Origin: Anaerolineae bacterium
GTDB lineage: Bacteria; Chloroflexota; Anaerolineae; CG2-30-64-16
Assembly (NCBI GenBank): GCA_025454565.1
Contig: JALOOE010000336.1
Coordinates: forward strand, 1 to 10,448
Length of the DNA stretch: 10,448 nt
Direction: 5' to 3'
Position 1 is the stretch's first letter. Each line of letters starts with the position of its first letter. The notes beneath the pieces were generated by a model. It did no database searches. It saw only the letters and a program-made list of their open reading frames with translations, and was not told the DNA's origin. Positions 6,966-10,448 of the stretch are shown one piece after another. Both the position numbers and the translations under genes were made by a program.

Positions 6966-7135
6966 CACGGCACTCCTCGTACACCCTGGATTACACCTAT
7001 CCTGAACGACAGCTATTTTCTCGTGAACGCAGTACGATATCCGTAAGGGTACGTCCAAAGTTTGTTAGAAGAATGTGTGAACGAGGCGTTGTGGTGACCC
7101 GGCCAAGACCGGATATCTTGGGTTCCTTGTAGGCA
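6966..7135. other. Intergenic region upstream of the zinc peptidase
   Basis: 170 bases without a supported gene. They contain the GAGGAGTG ribosome site of the zinc peptidase and the hairpin at 7103-7121. I looked for -35/-10 pairs on the minus strand and found none I would defend. Confidence 0.5.
7103..7121 (-). terminator. Perfect 6-bp hairpin downstream of the metallophosphoesterase remnant
   Basis: CCAAGA (7103-7108) pairs with TCTTGG (7116-7121) around a seven-base loop. It lies about 15 bases past the phosphoesterase stop on the minus strand. There is no T-run after it, so termination is only a possibility. Confidence 0.3.
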
Positions 7136-8060
7136 TTATTCGCGCAACATGCGCCATGCGGGCAGCGCATCGCGCTGCTCCCACCAGGCGGGCGCATCGC
7201 CCCAGCGAAAACGGATGAAGTCGAGTCGCTGCTCCGGCACAGGCGCGGCGCCGTACGGTCGCAGCCGGTTTGCGATGTACGCGGCCACCGGGTAGTCGCC
7301 GCGCAAGGCGAGCAATGCCGCGTGCAGCGGCTCCGGATGGTAGTACACCTCGCGCAGGGTCGCCTGCCAGCCGGTCGCCGCCGACCAGTCCAGCAGCGCG
7401 TAAGTGGCGCGGCCAACGACGGCGTCTTTGCCGCGGCCGTAGCTCAGGCTGCCGGGGTTGACGATCAACGTGCCGTGCGGCGCGCGCGATGGGACGCGGC
7501 GAAACATCACGGTGTGCGTGTGGCCTGCCACCACGACATCCGCATCCACAGCTCCCAACAACTCGGCTGCCCGCGTGTCGGTCTGCACCCACGGCGAACG
7601 ATCCTCGCCGGGGCGCGGCAGGAACGGCAAGAAGGGGTTGCCCGGCACGCCGTGGACGACCAGCAGATCCTCCAACCGGCGGGCGGAGAGCGCCGCATGT
7701 TCCGGCAACGCCGCCAGCCACGCCAGCCGCTCCGATCCCAACCGCGCCCGCTCCCACGCAACCACCTCGCGAGCCAGCGGCAGATCCCAGCGGGCCCCCG
7801 GCCACAGCGACGTGCCCCACAGCGTCAGATATAGCTCCGCGTTACCGATCACCGCCTGGTGGGGCAGCGTGCGCAGCAGGTCGATCACCTCGGCGCCCCA
7901 CGGCAGCTTGTAGACGAGATCGCCGGTGACGAGCATGGCGTCGGTAGACGAGATCGCCGGTGACGAGCATGGCGTCGGGGCTTTGCGTGCGCAGATCGGC
8001 CAGCGTCGCCTCCAGCCCGAAGAGGTTGCCGTGGATATCGCCGAAGACCGCGATCCGCAT
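7136..8060 (-). pseudogene. Calcineurin-like metallophosphoesterase broken by a 34-base tandem duplication
   Basis: The frame from ATG 8060 begins MRIAVFGDIHGN, the first metal-binding motif of the YfcE-like/PF12850-type phosphoesterases, and continues through AMLVTGDLVY. A 34-base exact tandem duplication (7910-7977) then shifts the frame. The remainder reads in a second frame: GDLVYKLPWGAEVI, VIGNAE, LLVVHGVPGNP and the metal-binding GHTHT, to the stop at 7136. Removing one repeat copy restores a continuous protein of 296 residues. The usual GNH[DE] motif reads GNAE, so the histidine is replaced, which some relatives tolerate. A TTG start at 8087 overlapping the ogt stop by four bases is an alternative. 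Internal initiation at 7936 would lose GDIHGN and should give an inactive product. It is the third gene of the membrane-protein/ogt cluster. Confidence 0.9.
7910..7977. repeat. Exact 34-base tandem duplication within the metallophosphoesterase gene
   Basis: Positions 7910-7943 and 7944-7977 are identical over all 34 bases. Both copies encode the segment around AMLVTGDLVY, containing the second metal-binding motif GD. As 34 is not a multiple of three, the duplication shifts the frame by one. The perfect identity implies a recent slippage event or an assembly artefact. Confidence 0.97.
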
Positions 8061-8083
8061 GGCGTCTGTCACAAACTCCGATT

Positions 8084-8626
8084 TCAATCTGCCGTGTTCA
8101 GTTCGAGCATCCCCTGGCCACTTTCAAGCGCCAACAGCCGCGCCTTCATCTCCAGCCCACCCGCGAAGCCGTGCAAGCTGCCGTCGGAGCCGATGACGCG
8201 ATGGCACGGCACGATGAGCGGCACCGGATTGTCGCCTACCGCCGCGCCGGCCGCCTGGGCGGCGCCGCGGCCGCCGCCCACCTGGTCGGCCACCCAGGAG
8301 TAGGTGCGCGTTTGGCCGAAGGGAATGCGCGCCACAGCCGCCCACACCGCCAATTCGAAGGGCGTGTGGCCGCGCAGATCGAGCGTCACGGCGATTTGCT
8401 CCAGCTCGCCAGCGAGATAGGCCTGCACTTGAGCCGCGACGTCCAGCAGGAAGGGCGCACCAAGGGCCAATTCCGCGTCGCGATACTGCTGCTGGAGATA
8501 GTCGAGCGCGGCCTGTTCGGTGCGTCTGGGCAAGCCGAGCATCCGCAACCCCTGCGGCGATGCGGCCAGGCTGATCCACCCCCACGTCGGCGCCTCGAAG
8601 GTCATCGCGCTCAGTTCACTGGCCAT
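8084..8626 (-). CDS. ogt: Methylated-DNA--protein-cysteine S-methyltransferase (Ogt/MGMT type)
   Basis: A 180-residue suicide repair enzyme that removes alkyl groups from O6-alkylguanine onto its own cysteine. The C-terminal DNA-binding and catalytic domain is clear: TPFELAVWAAVARIPFGQTRTYS (88-110), DNPVPLIVPCHRVIG (132-146) with acceptor C141 in PCHR, and LHGFAGGLEMKARLLALE (151-168). The N-terminal half is the degenerate ribonuclease-like domain typical of Ogt, without an Ada-type regulator domain. The helix that normally reads AARAVG, whose arginine flips the damaged base, reads AAQAAG (Q124). GGGAG lies seven bases before ATG 8626. The start overlaps the upstream membrane-protein gene by 11 bases, and the stop lies 23 bases before the phosphoesterase ATG, so the three are probably co-transcribed. 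Confidence 0.94.
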   Translation of the reverse strand: MASELSAMTFEAPTWGWISLAASPQGLRMLGLPRRTEQAALDYLQQQYRDAELALGAPFLLDVAAQVQAYLAGELEQIAVTLDLRGHTPFELAVWAAVARIPFGQTRTYSWVADQVGGGRGAAQAAGAAVGDNPVPLIVPCHRVIGSDGSLHGFAGGLEMKARLLALESGQGMLELNTAD

Positions 8627-8942
8627 GCGTATCTCCCGTAGGCAGCGAGCCGCGGGCCCGCGCAGCGTCGATGGCGAGGGCGATCAGCAGCACGCCGGCC
8701 GCGCCGAGGGCTGCCCACATCGCAATGCGGATGACTGGGTTCGCGCCGAACTGAGGCGAGATCGCGCTGATCCCCAGCAGCACCATTCCTACGGGCAGCA
8801 CGAAGTTGAACGCCAGCCACATCCCCACCTGGCGCGGCCGCGGCGGCGGGGGCCGCCGCATCCGGCTGCCCAGCCACACCAGCATCGCCATCGGGAAGAA
8901 GACGCCGGTGATCACGAGAAGAATGCCCGCGACGATCTGCAC
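8616..8942 (-). CDS. Small membrane protein with three predicted helices, unknown function
   Basis: A 108-residue protein with hydrophobic segments at about 3-25, 40-60 and 70-92. The first loop is basic and proline-rich (RMRRPPPPRPRQ). The proposed start is GTG at 8942, supported by CGGAG about seven bases upstream. The C terminus overlaps the ogt start by 11 bases, which supports genuine coding and coupling to ogt. I recognise no family. The heptamer array at 8954-9002 begins just upstream of its ribosome-binding region and would lie in its leader or promoter region. Confidence 0.75.
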   Translation of the reverse strand: MQIVAGILLVITGVFFPMAMLVWLGSRMRRPPPPRPRQVGMWLAFNFVLPVGMVLLGISAISPQFGANPVIRIAMWAALGAAGVLLIALAIDAARARGSLPTGDTHGQ

Positions 8943-8953
8943 GAAGATACTCC

Positions 8954-9002
8954 GAGACGTGAGACGTGAAACGTGAAACGTGAGGCGTGAAACGTGAGGC
9001 GA
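8954..9002. repeat. Seven-copy heptamer array, unit GARRCGT
   Basis: Seven contiguous seven-base units run GAGACGT, GAGACGT, GAAACGT, GAAACGT, GAGGCGT, GAAACGT, GAGGCGA. Read on the minus strand the phase TCACGNN emerges, matching the core of the array at 9021-9055. It lies upstream of the small membrane protein gene. It resembles the short tandemly repeated heptamers known from some filamentous bacteria, but with a different sequence. Confidence 0.9.
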
Positions 9003-9020
9003 TAGTGTGAATCGAAACCT

Positions 9021-9055
9021 TCACGCATCACGCATCACGCATCACGCATCACGCA
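9021..9055. repeat. Five-copy perfect heptamer array, unit TCACGCA
   Basis: Five identical copies of TCACGCA in direct tandem, followed by a partial sixth (TCA, 9056-9058). That partial copy is, on the minus strand, the TGA stop of the glycosyltransferase. The array is inverted relative to the one at 8954-9002, with an 18-base spacer. CGTGAGGCGTGA (8979-8990) can pair with TCACGCATCACG at 11 of 12 positions. Confidence 0.95.
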
Positions 9056-9757
9056 TCAATCAAACCTGCCGCGCCGCCGCGCCCGCCAGATGCGCCACGT
9101 CATCTTGAGGAAGAGCCAGCTATCGTGCAGCGGTCGGAAGTGGCTGACTTTGTCGTTGTAGATGGTTTTGATGGGCACCCAGGCGATGCGGAAGCCGGCG
9201 AGCTGGGCGCGCAACAGCAACTCGACCTCGGCCTCGAAGCGAGTGGCGTCGGGCCGCACCTTCTCCATCACGAGCTGGCTCAGCAGCCGATAGCCGCTCT
9301 GGTTGTCGGGCACGGGCTGGCCCATCGCCAGGCCCAGCAGAAAGGTGCCGGTGCGATTGCCGAACTGGTTCTTGGCGGGCATCTGCGAGAAGTCGCGCTG
9401 CCCGATGATGATATCGCCTTTGCCGGCGCGAAACGCCTCAACGAACTTCGGGATCTCGTCGGGGTCGTGTTGGCCGTCGGCGTCGAGCGTGATGGCGGCA
9501 TCCACGCCGCGTTGCACGGCGTAGTCGAAGCCGGTGGTCAGCGCCTTGCCCTTACCCTGGTTCACCGCGTGCGCGATCACCTTTGCGCCGGCCAACGCGG
9601 CCGCCGCGCCGGTACCGTCGCTGGATCCGTCGTCGATGACCACCACCGCCCCATAGGTCAGCGCGGCCTTGACTACATCGCCGATGAAACGTGCTTCGTT
9701 GTATGCTGGAATCAGGATGATGATCTCACCGGGGTTCTGGGCACCGTCTTGGGCCAT
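9056..9757 (-). CDS. Family 2 glycosyltransferase (dolichyl-phosphate-mannose-synthase-like)
   Basis: A 233-residue GT-A glycosyltransferase that probably transfers a sugar from a nucleotide donor to a lipid phosphate or glycan acceptor at the cytoplasmic membrane face. It shows the family motifs in order: ILIPAYNE (14-21), the nucleotide-binding IDDGSSDGT (41-49), NQGKGKAL (66-73), the metal-binding LDADGQHDPDEI (91-102), the acceptor-site QSGYRLLS (153-160) and FEAEVELLLRA (174-184). There is no transmembrane segment, so it is the short soluble form. The C terminus is very basic (WRIWRARRRGRFD), which suits membrane association. ATG 9757 has AGGAG about six bases upstream. A good promoter sits just upstream and no gene is closely coupled, so it begins its own transcript. 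The stop abuts the heptamer array. Confidence 0.93.
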   Translation of the reverse strand: MAQDGAQNPGEIIILIPAYNEARFIGDVVKAALTYGAVVVIDDGSSDGTGAAAALAGAKVIAHAVNQGKGKALTTGFDYAVQRGVDAAITLDADGQHDPDEIPKFVEAFRAGKGDIIIGQRDFSQMPAKNQFGNRTGTFLLGLAMGQPVPDNQSGYRLLSQLVMEKVRPDATRFEAEVELLLRAQLAGFRIAWVPIKTIYNDKVSHFRPLHDSWLFLKMTWRIWRARRRGRFD

Positions 9758-9787
9758 GATTGCTCCTGAGGGACGTGTATTAAGTGA

Positions 9788-9816
9788 AGTGTACCGCGGG
9801 ATGGGCGAAGCGTCAA
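9788..9816 (-). promoter_or_regulatory. Sigma-70-type promoter for the glycosyltransferase
   Basis: On the minus strand TTGACG (9811-9816) and TACACT (9788-9793) are separated by exactly 17 bases. The -35 matches five of six and the -10 four of six consensus positions. Transcription would begin near 9781, giving a leader of about 24 bases with the ribosome site. Confidence 0.65.
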
Positions 9817-9838
9817 AACAGTTTGGCGCACGAAATTT

Positions 9839-9917
9839 GGATCACGGAGTGACGAAGGTTCGCGAAGGCATGAAGCGCGAAACCCGCCCGCAGACATCTT
9901 CGCACTCTTCGTGATCC
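9839..9917. repeat. Imperfect inverted repeat with internal CGAAG-type repeats
   Basis: GGATCACG (9839-9846) is the exact complement of CGTGATCC (9910-9917). The match extends inward through GAGTG/CACTC with a two-base bulge. The interior carries repeated CGAAG-like words (ACGAAG, GCGAAG, TGAAG, GCGAAA). It occupies the gap between the two divergent promoters and looks like a dispersed intergenic repeat rather than an operator, though it could separate or couple the two. Confidence 0.6.
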
Positions 9918-9923
9918 GCCGCC

Positions 9924-9952
9924 TTTGCTCGCGCTGCGAGCCGTGTTATGAT
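9924..9952 (+). promoter_or_regulatory. Sigma-70-type promoter for the receiver-like gene, with overlapping hairpin
   Basis: TTTGCT (9924-9929) and TATGAT (9947-9952) are 17 bases apart. The -10 matches five of six positions and is preceded by TGT, an extended -10. The -35 is weak. A perfect hairpin sequence, GCTCGC (9927-9932) with GCGAGC (9936-9941), covers the -35 end and spacer, where a repressor operator could lie. Initiation near 9959 gives a leader of about 34 bases. Confidence 0.55.
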
Positions 9953-9992
9953 GTCGGGAAGCAGGGAGGGGATCAGGAGACAGCACAAGGGA

Positions 9993-10448
9993 ATGAGCGA
10001 GATAGCGGATTCGAACGGAAGCGTGCCTGACGCGCCGCAACCCGTTGTTGCGGCCTTGGAGCCCGATCTCTTCTTTGCCGTGCGGATCGAGGGCGCGGCG
10101 CGCGCGGCCGGCGCACGGCCGGTCGTCGTCGAGCGTGCCGCGGCTTTGTGGGATGCCATCGAAGCATGGCCCGCGCTGGTGCTGATCGATCTGGCCGCGG
10201 CGCCGGGCTGGGACGAAATAGTGCGCCGCGCCAAGAGCCTACCCGAATTCCGGACCATCCCGATTGTCGCGTTCGGCAGCCATGTGGATACCGACACGCT
10301 GAAGGCGGCGCGGCAGGCCGGGTGCGATCATGCCTGGGCGCGCTCGCATTTCGCCACCGAATTGCCGCAGCTCATCGAGCGGACGCTGCACCCGCCCACG
10401 CGCTGGGTGGCGGGCTGGGATGAGCCGCCGCCACCCGGGCTGCTGGCG
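9993..10448 (+). CDS. Degenerate response-regulator receiver-like protein, 3' end outside the window
   Basis: The only plus-strand gene; 152 residues are visible and the frame is open at the window edge. After a polar start (MSEIADSNGSVPDAPQP) the pattern follows a CheY-like fold: a strand at 26-32, a strand at 43-46 (PVVV), the core LVLIDL (62-67) with D66 at the phospho-acceptor position, then TIPIVAFGS (88-96) and AGCDHAWARSHFATELPQLIE (109-129). The usual N-terminal acidic pair is missing and the conserved lysine appears as R117, so phosphorylation is doubtful and a pseudo-receiver is more likely. AAGGGA directly abuts ATG 9993 and GGAG lies 14 bases upstream, so the start is only moderately secure. 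The promoter at 9924-9952 supports the gene. Confidence 0.7.
   Translation, partial: MSEIADSNGSVPDAPQPVVAALEPDLFFAVRIEGAARAAGARPVVVERAAALWDAIEAWPALVLIDLAAAPGWDEIVRRAKSLPEFRTIPIVAFGSHVDTDTLKAARQAGCDHAWARSHFATELPQLIERTLHPPTRWVAGWDEPPPPGLLA

Noticed and set aside
7136..7936. A separate functional phosphoesterase starting at an internal ATG
   Set aside because: It would lack the GDIHGN metal-binding motif. The frame is restored exactly by deleting one 34-base copy, so it is the tail of one broken gene.
8954..9055. A CRISPR array
   Set aside because: The units are seven bases in direct tandem with no spacers, and there is no cas gene.
9842..10297. A 151-residue minus-strand open frame at the right end
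   Set aside because: It lies antisense to the receiver-like gene and across its promoter. It is S/R/A-rich and has no ribosome site or family signature.

Overview
The window is GC-rich (by eye about 65%) bacterial chromosomal DNA. Twelve of its thirteen genes or gene remnants lie on the minus strand; the thirteenth runs off the right edge on the plus strand. The gene style (GC-rich codons, ATGA overlaps, many short palindromic and heptamer intergenic repeats) and the protein types recall Chloroflexota (Anaerolineae, Caldilineae or Chloroflexia). That placement is inferred from general resemblance, not from a marker gene. I see no phage, plasmid, transposase, CRISPR, tRNA or rRNA gene.

Layout, left to right. 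(1) 29-2052: a CPA1-type K+/H+ antiporter, a PsiE-like membrane protein and a 30-residue single-helix protein, closely spaced. (2) 2068-4849: a ferric-reductase-like haem/flavin membrane oxidoreductase joined by a 4-base overlap to a frameshifted phytoene-dehydrogenase-like FAD oxidoreductase. (3) 4950-6107: a protein of unknown function and a STAS-domain protein lacking the usual phosphorylatable serine. (4) 6267-6965: a membrane zinc metallopeptidase of the YugP type. (5) 7136-8942: a small membrane protein, an Ogt-type DNA alkyltransferase and a metallophosphoesterase broken by an exact 34-base tandem duplication. (6) 9056-9757: a family 2 glycosyltransferase with a clear sigma-70-type promoter. 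(7) 9993 to the end: the start of a divergent gene with a degenerate response-regulator receiver domain.

Regions 1 and 2 are spaced like one long transcriptional unit read right to left: FAD oxidoreductase, ferric reductase, tiny membrane protein, PsiE-like protein, antiporter. All intact products of that unit are membrane proteins. Ogt, the small membrane protein and the phosphoesterase form a second tight cluster.

I do not see a convincing new defence or biosynthetic system. The unusual content is repeat biology: two 29-base palindromes with identical architecture and matched arm changes, one of them read in frame inside a coding sequence; a cluster of alternating GACTTT/AAAGTC motifs; and two oppositely oriented heptamer arrays. 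Three genes take their stop codon from, or right at the edge of, such a repeat. Two genes are interrupted. Two conserved catalytic or regulatory residues are replaced: the Ogt arginine finger and the STAS serine.
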